Positions 12,783-23,296 of a DNA stretch of 61,901 nucleotides are shown here, one piece after another. The stretch comes from Fragilaria crotonensis. Taxonomy: Eukaryota; Bacillariophyta; Fragilariophyceae; Fragilariales; Fragilariaceae. Position 1 is the stretch's first letter. Every line of letters begins with the position of its first letter. The DNA is taken from the NCBI GenBank assembly GCA_022925895.1, contig JAKSYS010000357.1, forward strand, positions 1 to 61,901. The letters are read 5' to 3'. The notes below the pieces were generated by a model, which was given only the letters and a program-made list of their open reading frames with translations, did not search any database and was not told the origin of the DNA. Both the position numbers and the translations under genes were made by a program.

Positions 12783-13117
12783 ATGAACACAAGATCTGCT
12801 TTGCGAGAGGAATGAGAATATGGTTTCGATCGAATTGACGTGCGTTCGAGATCAATTTTGGGCTTCAACTAAATTTTTAGATACCAATTCTACGTGTCCC
12901 AACGATATGCAGGCACAGGTTGCAACCAGCCATATGTACCACTGACCACACTGTCACGCGAAGAAAATTTCCCACCATCAAGCATACCTTTTGTGGCGGG
13001 AAAAAATATGACTCACTCGCAATGAGGGACGCAGTGTGACTCACTCTATCAATACATACATTTCAAAATGCAGATCACTTTGTGGTGCATCGTTTTATTT
13101 AATGACATACAACGACA
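12783..13117. other. Intergenic region, likely WD40-gene promoter
   Basis: There is no gene. It holds two E2F-like elements (12968-12976 and 12995-13003). The repeated motif TGACTCACTC appears at about 13010-13020 and again near 13036-13045 as GTGACTCACTC. Both lie within 150 bp of the WD40 start codon. Confidence 0.5.
12968..13003. promoter_or_regulatory. Pair of E2F-like sites upstream of the WD40 gene
   Basis: TTTCCCACC at 12968-12976 and GGCGGGAAA at 12995-13003 face each other, 115-150 bp before the ATG at 13118. The second matches the core of E2F/DP binding sites (TTTCCCGCC on the other strand). E2F sites typically mark S-phase genes, which fits a WDR76/CMR1-like protein, a family linked to replication-stress and DNA-damage chromatin. 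The sites are seen; function is inferred. Confidence 0.4.
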
Positions 13118-14959
13118 ATGCCCAGAATCACCCGTCAGCAAGCATCTAATAGGAATCAAGTTCCTGAGCCGATCATCAAGGACGACGTTGATGAAGATGG
13201 AAAGTCCTCGGATGAAGAGAACAGTGATGGCGAGGAGGATACTAATACCGTTACACAACAAGTCAACACATTCAATGGAATAATCTTTGCGACGTACCAA
13301 GACATGGTTGATGCGAAGCGGCAGAGAAACGAACAACGATTGGTGGATTGTGGTCTAATGAAGGCTATAGAAACTGTTCGTCAGGCCAAAAGAAGTACAG
13401 CTATCGCTGGCGCTACCAAACGAGGTATCGTATCGAAAAAGCGCACGTCCGAGACAATTCCACTGGGAAAACGACGCAAGTCGAATCGCATTGCTGGTAT
13501 TGAGTCCGACGGAGCCTTTGTGGAACATGAAAGCGCCGGTGTAGTCGCTACTTCCGTCGGTCATAAGAATAGTGCTACGGGAGTTGGCCTCGTTGCCGAG
13601 CCAGGGAAAACTGAAACTCATTTTTTCAATGAGAGAGTGAATGATGGCTCTGATCTGTCGGTTACACAGGCTATTGAACTATCAGGTTCCAAGTGGGTTA
13701 GCGAAACCTCTGTTGGAGCGGCCCAAGATTTTGTATCTCATGAACTAGCTACCTTTACCGATTCGGTGGAAAGAAAAGTTGGTAGTCCCAAGTCGGTTGC
13801 CGAAGGCGGGATCACTTCCTATTTGGAGAAACTAGATGGAGTAGCAGCCGATGATGATAAGTGCGTTGCGAAGGTGACACCTGATCGCGTTTATTCTATC
13901 ACCTGTCATCCCTCAGAAGACTCCCTTATTGTTGGGGTAGGTGATAAGCAAGGCTTTGTTGGATTGTGGAATGTGGATCATAGATCAGACGAAACCACGA
14001 ATCATGGAGTACACCTCTTCCGTGTGCATAGTAAGCCCGTATGTTGCTTAGAATGGACCCCATCTGGTGATCATCTCATTTCGGCCTCCTATGATGGGTC
14101 GGTCAGATCTTTGACGTTGCATCTCAGACATTCACTGAAGTATTTGCAACGTACGATGACTCTGTGAAGTACACTGATCGACTTGGCTATGGACTGGACA
14201 TGGACTACAAGTTTTGGGTTCAGCACGTGTCGATGGATGGTCGATTCAATAATGACAAATGTTTCTTCGTTTCGACTTCAGCTGGGACTGCGATGCATAT
14301 GGATGTTCGAGTCGGTAAGGGCAAGCTTACCTTTAACGAAAATCTCAGTGAGAAGAAGATAAATACTCTGAGGTAAGGCACTTGAAGAGATCCCCTTTGT
14401 TCTCTGATTGTTGTTCTCAAAATGACGTGTTATTTCCTTCATTGCAGCCTCCACCCTAATGGATACAACCTCGCTTCGGCTGGACTAGATTGTATGGTAC
14501 GACTTTGGGACATTCGAAAGTTCGGAAGCAGTTCAAAAAAAGTCCATGGTCGTGGCTGAGTATAGCGCCGGGAGATCCGTGAATAGCGCCTTCTTTTCGC
14601 CCAGTGGATCTCATATGGTTGCTACGACGCAAATGAATACACTCGACATGCTTCATGATTGCCAGCACATGTCTGAAGACAAGTTCAAGCCAGCCACTAG
14701 AGTGAAGCATGATAACCTGACTGGCAGGTGGCTTACTACTTTCAATGCAAACTGGCACCCACATCTTGATGTGTTCGTTGTCGGGAGTATGCTCAAGCCC
14801 CGAGTGATAGAAGTCTTTGATTGTCATGGTAAGAAGCTGCGTGACATCCGAGGTGATGTGTTGACTGCAGTGGCAAGTCGATGTTGCTTTCATCCGTCAA
14901 CAGACAAAGTCGTCATTGTTGGTGGCAACTCGAGCGGACGCGTTACTGTTGTCCGCTAG
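13118..14959 (+). CDS. WD40-repeat protein, WDR76/CMR1-like
   Basis: The protein starts at ATG 13118. Residues 1 to about 240 are acidic and then basic and probably disordered, including a RRKSNRIAG motif like the basic N-terminus of WDR76. WD40 blades start near residue 250 (RVYSITCHPSEDSLIVGVGD, GFVGLWNVD) and continue with CLEWTPSGDHLISASYDGSV and SAGLDCMVRLWDIRK. The final blade ends with GGNSSGRVTVVR. A 75-nt intron (14373-14447, GTAAGG...TTGCAG) is removed in phase 2. Two single-base frame changes interrupt the frame: near 14105-14110 (one base missing, DGSVR to IFDVASQTF) and at an A7 run at 14535-14541 (one extra base). Net length restores to 589 codons including the stop. In other eukaryotes the family binds chromatin at damage or replication stress; that role is inferred here. 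Confidence 0.8.
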
Positions 14960-15699
14960 TAGGTGGAACCACAACACCTTTTATTGCATAATTAAGAACC
15001 TGGTGTCTTGGCGGCACCACAGACCACAGTGGACAGTGGTATATTGTACTGCAGTATGTCAGTAGTCAAACCAAGGGCATTCGCTCTTTATATAGAGCAA
15101 GTCTTAGCAGATATGCATACCGGTAATTGGAATAGGATTGTACGATAAACTCCAAGGTCCTACACTACCGTAGTGTACTGACGTGCGGCTGTACTGGTCT
15201 GGAGAACCTTCTGTGATACAGGAAGGCACGAGAACACAAAAGCACAGACACAGACAAATGAACATAACACTCAGTTGAGATTCGCGAGAACATTCGACAG
15301 GACATGCGTACTTTTACTTCTTCATGAATCAAGGACGAAGATGTTCTCCGATGTTCCGCAGTTGACTGAGAACAGTCAGGATTTTGGAGTTGACAGCAGC
15401 CACCCGTCCTCGCTGCTAGAGTGCGTACTCTTGCGTATGTCATGTACTGGAAGTGTAAAAAGCCTTGGCATCAACTTCTGATAATATGCCTGATGACTGT
15501 TTCCTCGAATACAATAATCTCCAAATACCCTGGTGCACACAATATCATTGCGGCACTGAAGCTGTGAAGAAGATATCATTGTGGTAACTTTCAATTGGAA
15601 CAAGAACAGTAGTCAGAGTTCTACTCACTCGATTCCTTCTTCTAGAACTACTGTCCGAAACACTTTCCTAGTACCCAAGTGCAAGAGTTGATTCGTAAA
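14960..15699. other. Intergenic region
   Basis: No gene or RNA was recognised in these 740 bases. They contain short GTAC-rich stretches and only short unsupported frames. The 3' end of the WD40 gene and the promoter of the ABC transporter must lie here. Confidence 0.55.
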
Positions 15700-18600
15700 A
15701 TGACGCTCTCGTGGTTCAAGAGGGACCCAAAAGTCGTTGAAGATGATGATAAGGCTGAGGTTGCAATCCCACCGATGAAATGGAAGTCTCAAACTCCCGA
15801 AATGGATGCCAATATCTTTAGCGGATTGCTCTTCCTGTGGTTGCAACCTCTCTTTACGAGGGCGTCGTTCCTCTCTAAAAGGGGACTGGCACTTGAGGCC
15901 AACGATCTACCACCACTCCCATCGATCGATTTGAGCAAGTCCGTCGAAGCAAAGTTCCAAAGTGCCTACAACAGCTACCAGAAGAAGTCGAAAACAAAAG
16001 GCACCGAGGCTTCTTCGACACCAACTGCACAAACTACTTCGACTGGTACTTTCGCTGACGATCATACCAATGCCGACGCCAAGGCCGCATTAGAAGCTCG
16101 GTTAGTCCACTCCCTTTTGGCTACTTGCAAGCAGCGTCTCATCACAGCTGGAGTCATCAAGTTCTTCAACACTGCCTTGCAGTTCACGTTTCCCGTCTTA
16201 TTGAATCAAATCCTTATTTTCTTCCAACAATACCAGGCTGGAGCGATTCCGGCCGATGCTCCAAATGCTGTCAAATACCGAGGATACTGGCTCTCGTGCC
16301 TACTCTTCTTCTTCATTGCATGCAAGGCTATTACAGAATCTGCATACTTTCACAAGGTTAATCGTTGCGCGTGGCAAGTCAAAACCTCGGTATCGATCAG
16401 CATTTACACCAAGGCACTTCGACTTGCCACGTCGGAGCAGCAAAAGACAACACTGGGCGAAATGGTCAATCTCATGCAAGTCGATGCTTCCAAATTGGAA
16501 GCATTTGTGCCTCAAATTCATGTGCTTTGGGATGGAATGTTTCAGATTGCCGGATACATGACCATTCTTGGCTTTCTTCTCGGCTGGCCCTGTGTCATTG
16601 GACTTGTCCTCATGTGCTTTGCTGGTCCAGTCATGGGAATCATCATGGGCAAGCTTTTTGCAATCAACCGATCCATGGTCAAGTTTACCGACGAACGTGT
16701 CAAGGTCGTCAATGAGGCCCTTCAAGGCATTCGTTGTGTCAAGATGTACACCTGGGAAGGTTAGTTGTTGACATTTCCTTTTCCTTTCTGTTGTATAAAT
16801 CGTTTGACTCGCAGACGCTCACCTTTTCTATTTTTCAGATTCCTTCCGCAAGGTGGTTGCAAAATCCCGTGATCAAGAGTTGGAGTCGCTGCGTCGCATT
16901 GCCTACCTCCGTGGATTCTCACGCGCTTACATGACAGCGTTGCCCACCTTGGCAGCGGTCGTTACATTTATTGCCTTTGCTTACGGGACAGATCGCCCGA
17001 TTACTGCCGCTACACTGTTCTCAGCACTCGTTGCCTTTGATCAACTTCGCTTTCCTCTCATGTGTACGTTTGTCACAATATACCTGCAGCATATCATGAC
17101 TTGCTATTTTTCCACGTGAACGCAATCATCTCACCACCACTTTAATCACAAACAGTTTATCCAATGGCGCTCGCTCAATACGCTCAGGCCAAAGTCAGTC
17201 TCGGACGTGTGGCTATTTTCTTGGGCTACATGGAAGTCAATCTCGAAGGTTACCACCGGGATGAAAAAGGTCAGGGGGAAATTGTGATTGAGAATGCGAC
17301 TGTGTATTGGAGTGATCCAAACATCCCCGTCTCGCGGGCAGAAATCGATGACAAGTCACTAGATAAATCCGAGCATACCAAGTCCGACCATTCCAGGGTA
17401 TCCGAGGAGGATTTGGTCTACCCCAAGCCGGTTGTCTCAGACATTTCGCTTCGTATCGCTCCCGGAGAACTCTGCGCCGTTGTGGGTCGCGTCGGTAGTG
17501 GCAAATCAAGTTTGTGTGCTTCAATCCTCAATGAAACTGTACTGGCGCAGGGTTCTAGTGTCAAACTCACAGGCAAGGTGGCCTATGTTGCCCAATCGGC
17601 ATGGATTTTGAATACGTCAGTCCGGGACAACATTTTGTTCGGCTCGCCCTATGATGAGACGCGTTACCAACGTGTCCTTGAAGTATGCCAGCTGACTCAT
17701 GACTTGGAAATGCTGGACGATGGTGATATGACTGAGATTGGAGAGAAGGGTATCAATCTGGTAAGTTTGTGTGCGCACATGGTATCAGTAGTGCTGTGGT
17801 GCATGATGATGGAACGCATGTGTCTGATGAGTCTGCGCAATTTCCTGCAGTCTGGTGGTCAAAAGCAACGTGTCAGTTTGGCCCGCGCTGCCTACTCGAA
17901 TGCAGATGTTTTGATCTTTGACGACCCACTCAGTGCTCTTGATCCTGAAGTGGCGATCAAGGTGTTTGAGGAATGCATCATTGGCTTCCTCAAGGGCAAG
18001 ACTCGTCTCCTGGTCACGAATCAACTCCAGTGCCTTCCACGATGCGATTGCATTGTCGCACTGGGTAAAGGAGGGCATGTCATCGAACAGGGAACGTATG
18101 AATACCTCATGACTGTCGAAAAGGGTGAAGTTCAACGATTGCTGAAAGACCTTGAAGACTCAGCGAAGAAGAGTTCAGAAGCTTCTGATGAAGCTTTGTC
18201 CAAAGGAGGAGAAGGATCCAAAGCTTCGGTCAAGCCTGGCGTTGCATCTCCGTCTCCCTCGAAAACAGAAGAGGCACCGAGTGAACAGGAAGGTCGTGAT
18301 GTAAAGACCCTTGTCACTCGAGAGGAGCGTGAGGTGGGAGCTGTGAAGGCCGAAGTCTACCTGAAATACATGAGAGCCGGTGGCGGTTTCTTTCGTTTCT
18401 CCTTTGTTTTTCTGTTCTTCATTCTATCGACGGCCGTCAACCTTGTGCGTGATGTATGGATTTCTCTATGGACGAGTGACACAAGTTTCGTCAAGCATGG
18501 AAAAGAATTCTATCTTGGTGGATATGCTGGATTCGCAATCTTGGTGGGTGTGTTCACCTTCTATAGATCTTATCTCCTCGCGTTTTTCGGCGTGAGAGCG

Positions 18601-20209
18601 TCGAAGGAAATGCACCAGAATGTTCTTTCTTCGATATTCAGAGCACCCATGAGCTTCTTTGACACAACACCCACGGGCAGAATCTTGAGTCGATTTAGCA
18701 AGGACATGTTTACCATCGACCAGGAATTGGTGGACGTCCTCGATTTCGTCGTTTTCATGGCCTTGTCTGTCGTGGTTACAATCGCGACGATTGCTTTTGC
18801 CACTCCCTGGTTCATTGTGACCCTTCTCCCGTTGGGGTTTGTGTACTTCAAGATATTGAACTACTTCCGTGCCGTTTCTCGCGAAACGAAGCGCCTTGAG
18901 AGTCTGTCGAGGTCGCCTGTGTACTCACACTTTTCTGAAACGCTTGGAGGGCTATCAACAATCCGGGCATACGGCGAAAGCAATTCCTTCATCAGTGACT
19001 TTGAAACGAAGTTGGATGTCAGCACGCAGGCTTCCTATTGTATCAAGTCTGAGACCGCTGGCTGTCCACTCGCCTCGAACTGATTGGTGCTTGCATCGCC
19101 GGCTTGGCGGCCGTCTTCGCAACTCAAGTCGTGGTATCCAATGGGGTTTCTGGAGTTGGCTCAACCAACAGCTATGCGTCTCTAGCTGGCCTGTCACTTA
19201 CGTATGCCATTCAGATTACTGGCATGCTCCAATGGGTAGTGCGTTCCTTCGCTCAAGTCGAAGCTGCGATGAACTCGGCGGAACGTGTTCTTTACTACAG
19301 TGAACACATTGAGAGAGAAGCTGCTATGGAAACGTCGGAATTGGAGAAGGATGCAGCATCTGATCCTTCTATGAATGCGGCAACAACCGCCGTGACTGCC
19401 TGCGGTGGCAATGTTGAGAAGCCTCCACCAGAATGGCCCACCAAAGGTGAAATTAAGTTGACAAACCTTCGTATGCGGTATCGTGCTAATACTCCACTGG
19501 TTCTAAAGGGACTGAATGTGAACATTGCCGGCGGAGAGCGTGTCGGAGTGGTCGGGCGCACCGGATCTGGAAAATCATCACTACTTCTTTGTTTGTTGCG
19601 AATTGTTGAACCGGAGCTTGATGAAAGCGCAGACAAGTATGAAGCGCCGCTGACAATTGATGGAATTGATGCGCTCCGCATCGGATTGAATGTCCTGAGA
19701 TCGGCTGTTGCGATCATTCCTCAGAATCCAGTTTTGTTTTCAGGCACAATCCGGTCCAACATGGATCCATTCGATGAATACAGCGATGAACAAATTTGGA
19801 TGGCACTTTTGAGAAGTGCGGTATGAAGCATGCGGTAGAAGTCATGTCAGGCGAGCTCTTGGCGGTTGTCGCTGAGTATGGAGACAATCTCAGTCAAGGT
19901 CAGCGTCAACTCCTGTGCTTGGGACGGGCTTTGTTGAAGCAATGCCGCATTCTTCTTCTGGATGAGGCAACATCCAGTGTTGATTTCGAAACTGATCGCG
20001 AAATACAGCGCACCCTTCGTGAAGCGTTCCAGCAGAGCACGGTGCTTACAATTGCTCACCGTGTGAATACCATTATGGATTCAGACAAGATTCTTGTCAT
20101 GAAGGATGGTGTTGCCTCTGAATTTGGTCCGCCCAATACATTACTTGAGAACGAGAACTCTCTCTTCAGCGAAATCGTCCGTCATTCGCGTGCCGAAACG
20201 GAACGCTAA
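15700..20209 (+). CDS. ABC transporter, subfamily C (MRP-like), two half-transporters
   Basis: The first ATG in frame is 15700 (MTLSWFKRD). Exons are 15700-16759, 16839-17063, 17156-17760 and 17851-20209; introns are 79, 92 and 90 nt with GT-AG ends. Membrane domain 1 is followed by NBD1 (Walker A GRVGSGKSS, signature SGGQKQRVSLARA, Walker B VLIFDDPLSALD), a charged linker, membrane domain 2 (FFDTTPTGRILSRFSKD) and NBD2 (GRTGSGKSSLLLC, NLSQGQRQLLCLGRALL, ILLLDEATSSVD). This is the short ABCC layout without TMD0, about 1416 residues. These proteins export organic anions and glutathione conjugates across vacuolar or plasma membranes; the substrate here is unknown. Two one-base deletions break the frame, near 19048 and at a T4 run near 19807-19810. 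Restoring both gives an exact multiple of three. Confidence 0.9.
17761..17850 (+). other. Stop-free 90-nt intron inside NBD1 of the ABC transporter
   Basis: GTAAGTTTG at 17761 and TTTCCTGCAG ending at 17850 bound an intron of 90 nt that is divisible by three and has no in-frame stop. Retention would insert 30 residues immediately before the SGGQKQR signature. Splicing is favoured because the removed product gives the canonical spacing between EKGINL and SGGQ. Confidence 0.75.
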
Positions 20210-21526
20210 AGCAAGTGGGGTGTTTATGTATTACATCATGGAATGTGCTTCAGCGCTAAAGCAGGAGTGCAGTATTGAATCTAGAGCAGCGAAATAGCTA
20301 TTAAGTAACGACTCCGCCAAATCAAGGTAGGGCATGCTATAATAGTACGAAATGCATTCCCACGTCTGATGTTTCACATCGCAACGTTGTGAGAGTCCTT
20401 TTGAACAGCGACGACGGTTCTCTGACAACACCACGAACACCTCCTCTGCATGAAGAGCGTTGTTTAAGGTTTCACTGTGGCAGTAATTCAACCCCGTGTG
20501 GAGTTTAACCCCATCCCGCATTGGGGACTGCCTCCCATCTCAAGGTTGGGATTCAGCAACGTGGGTGCTATTGGGTCCGTAAATAGCGGTGTCCATTGAT
20601 GTTGACGAGATGCAAAAGCGAGTCTAGGTTTCGGATATTGCGACCTGCATCGTCATCAGGTCTCGGCTCAACAATGCAGCGCCCAAGGTTTTTGAATGGA
20701 GAAACCTAGAAGGTTTTTGAAGCGTTTTGTACCTTGCTCGTGTAATGATGATGTACTGCCATTTGTGAAGATCAATTTCAGAAGAGCAAACTCCCAATTT
20801 TCCGTTGGAGAGAAGCAGATTTCATGCAATAGAACAAAGAGATGGCATGTTGATACTCGAGCGGAAGGCGACCATTGCAAACCCGATGCAAACATCTTTG
20901 ATCCACTCGAAAACTTGCATCATTGCCAAGGCTTGATCCATGCAATGACGATGCATAGTAATCTAAGACCAGTACGCATACGAGTACTGGTATAGAGAGG
21001 ATGGACAGCTAGTAGACTTGACATTTTTGAATTCGAAAAAGTGTTGTTCAGACAGCCGACCAAGTAAAAGAGTTAGGTCGTGAACGAGAACCTTTCATCG
21101 ATATATAAGACGAAGGTACAAAATAGTTGAGTAAATGAATTCCTTCGAAGCCCACGATTCAATCTTAAAATCCATAAACTATCATCACCTGTGACACCTC
21201 CGCGCAATCACCGAATCAATATACTCGTAGTACTCCGAGTATGTAATATTTCCTGGAGGAGGCATGTGTAACGACTAAACGACACTTGTCCTAGGCATTC
21301 CCGAGTCAATTTTCGCCATAGTATACGAAAAGTGGGAAACCGCCAACAATCGTGCCAAACCTTAAACTATGTTGTCTTAACGCATTCTACATTGCTTCAA
21401 GGACCTTTTACGTAGACTGTGAACGTGATCACAAGTATAAGACGGCATCCATACTGTGTGCTGCATGCATGCTGATAAGTACAAAAGACATTTCAGATAT
21501 GCTCATAAATCTACCTCCTCACAAAA
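20210..21526. other. Intergenic region, 1.3 kb
   Basis: I see no gene. The longest plus frame (20696-20995) has no recognisable motif. The last 200 bases before 21527 are presumably the promoter of the Cys-rich secreted protein. The region holds scattered GTAC/AGTAC motifs (for example near 20970-20993 and 21220-21240). Confidence 0.5.
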
Positions 21527-23077
21527 ATGAGATCCCTAACTTTCAATACCCTTGCGGTCCTGCTCGCAGCCGTCTCCGCCGGCAGGGCCTTGAACGAGAA
21601 CGACGTCGTGATTGAGCATCGCGAACTTGCATCGGAACCCGTCATTTCGTCAGACCCATGTTGGACTGTCCGTTGTCCAGGCGACCTCCCAACGTGTGTT
21701 GTCCTTGACGATGGAACGGCTCAATGTGTCAAGGATCCATGCGCCGATGTCACGTGCAAGGACGGAGAAGTGTGCTACGAGCAAGACGTGCAGTGCATCA
21801 CCGCGCCGTGTCTTCCGGTTCCCACGTGCATCCAGGATCCATGCGTGGAACTTGTATGCAATGCTGCCAGCACCTGTGAAATCGACGGCGAAGGCAATGC
21901 ATATTGCTTGCCTCTGCCGGGCAATCCAGGCAATCCCATCGATAATGTTACATGTGCCGCTGTGACATGCCCCATCGATGCCCCAATCTGTATCGTCCTC
22001 AAGGATGGAACTGCTGACTGCATCAAGGATCCATGCGTGGATCTTATCTGCAATGCGGCCAGCACCTGTGAAATCGACGGCGAAGGCAATGCATATTGCT
22101 TGCCTCTGCCGGGCAATCCAGGCAACCCCATCGATAATGTTACATGTGCCGCTGTGACATGCCCCATCGATGCCCCAATCTGTATCATCCTCGAGGATGG
22201 AACTGCTGACTGCATCAAGGATCCGTGCGTGGATCTTATCTGCAATGCGGCCAGCACATGCGAAATCGACGACAAAGGCAATGCCTACTGTTTGCCTTTG
22301 CCGGGCAATCCAGGCAATCCCATCGATGATGCCGCATGCGCCGCTGTGACTTGTCCAGTCGATGCCCCAATCTGCATCATCCTCGAGGATGGAACTGCTG
22401 ACTGCATCAAGGATCCCTGCGTGGATCTCATCTGCAATGCGGCCAGCACGTGCGAAATCGACGGCAAAGGCAATGCCTTTTGCTTGCCTCTGCCGGGCAA
22501 TCCAGGCAACCCCGTCGATAATGTTACATGTGCCGCTGTGACATGCCCCATCGATGCCCCAATCTGTATCATCCTCAAGGATGGAACTGCTGACTGCATT
22601 GAGGATCCATGTGTGGACCTCATCTGCAATGCGGCGAGCACATGCGAAATCGACGACCAAGGCAATGCCTATTGCTTGCCTCTGCCGGGCAATCCAGGAA
22701 ATCCCATCGATGCCGCATGTGCCGCTGTGACATGCCCCATCGATGCTCCGATCTGTACCATTTTGGCAGATGGTACGCCCGAATGTTCCAAAGAAGAAGA
22801 TCGTCCCATGAACACCCAAGGAGCACCTGATTGGTGGAAATTGGTCAAGAAGAATTTCAAGGGCAAGGGCCTGTCGCGCTGTAAGCGCCGCAAGAATGTT
22901 GCGCCTGAGGATGGTTCAAAATGTAACAAAAAGAAGGGCAAGGTTTGCTTTTTTGGCAATCAAGTATGTGAGAGTGTTGGCGCATTCCCTGATACTCGTT
23001 GCAAGTGTACCCGTGGCAAGTGGACTTGCACTTCTGCACTTGAGTGCCCACGAAGCACAGAGGACAAGTTGAATTGA
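21527..23077 (+). CDS. Secreted Cys-rich repeat protein (five 64-residue repeats)
   Basis: A 516-residue intronless protein starts at ATG 21527. Residues 1 to about 21 form a signal peptide (short basic start, hydrophobic LAVLLAAVSAG, then small residues). A first Cys-rich segment (about 40-103) is followed by five near-identical repeats of 64, 64, 64, 64 and 63 residues (21836-22792). Each repeat starts DPCVDLICNAASTCEID and has eight Cys at conserved positions and a PGNPGNP hinge. The spacing resembles follistatin-like or EGF-like small disulfide modules, but I cannot assign a family. A basic linker (KKNFKGKGLSRCKRRKN) leads to a different C-terminal Cys module (CKCTRGKWTC). Likely extracellular or cell-wall associated. 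It is convergent with the oligopeptidase gene. Confidence 0.88.
   Translation: MRSLTFNTLAVLLAAVSAGRALNENDVVIEHRELASEPVISSDPCWTVRCPGDLPTCVVLDDGTAQCVKDPCADVTCKDGEVCYEQDVQCITAPCLPVPTCIQDPCVELVCNAASTCEIDGEGNAYCLPLPGNPGNPIDNVTCAAVTCPIDAPICIVLKDGTADCIKDPCVDLICNAASTCEIDGEGNAYCLPLPGNPGNPIDNVTCAAVTCPIDAPICIILEDGTADCIKDPCVDLICNAASTCEIDDKGNAYCLPLPGNPGNPIDDAACAAVTCPVDAPICIILEDGTADCIKDPCVDLICNAASTCEIDGKGNAFCLPLPGNPGNPVDNVTCAAVTCPIDAPICIILKDGTADCIEDPCVDLICNAASTCEIDDQGNAYCLPLPGNPGNPIDAACAAVTCPIDAPICTILADGTPECSKEEDRPMNTQGAPDWWKLVKKNFKGKGLSRCKRRKNVAPEDGSKCNKKKGKVCFFGNQVCESVGAFPDTRCKCTRGKWTCTSALECPRSTEDKLN
21836..22792 (+). repeat. Five 192-bp coding tandem repeats
   Basis: Units start at 21836, 22028, 22220, 22412 and 22604; the last is 189 bp. 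The units are nearly identical at both DNA and protein level, including synonymous positions, which points to recent duplication or ongoing gene conversion. Copy number is probably variable between alleles. Confidence 0.9.
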
Positions 23078-23296
23078 TAAACACACGACAGTCGTACTGC
23101 ATTACATTGATGAACACAACATTACGAAACTACAACAATGCACGGTATGTGTCACACGCATAAGCTACCTCAATTGCGTCGACTACGAGGCACCTTAAGG
23201 GTTATAGCTGTATTTGATAATGTTTCCAATCGTCCCACTCCTTTATCACCTTTTAACCCGAGACAACTTCGATGAACTCTACTTTATTCGAATAAT
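23078..23296. other. Convergent intergenic spacer
   Basis: This 219-bp spacer separates the stops of the Cys-rich gene (+) and the oligopeptidase (-). It should hold both polyadenylation signals; none is obvious. Confidence 0.5.

Noticed and set aside
21650..22819. 389-codon open frame antisense to the Cys-rich repeat gene
   Set aside because: It exists because the repeated sense codons lack stops on the complementary strand and one unit is multiplied five times. The sense strand has a signal peptide, conserved Cys and an ATG, so the antisense frame is a shadow.
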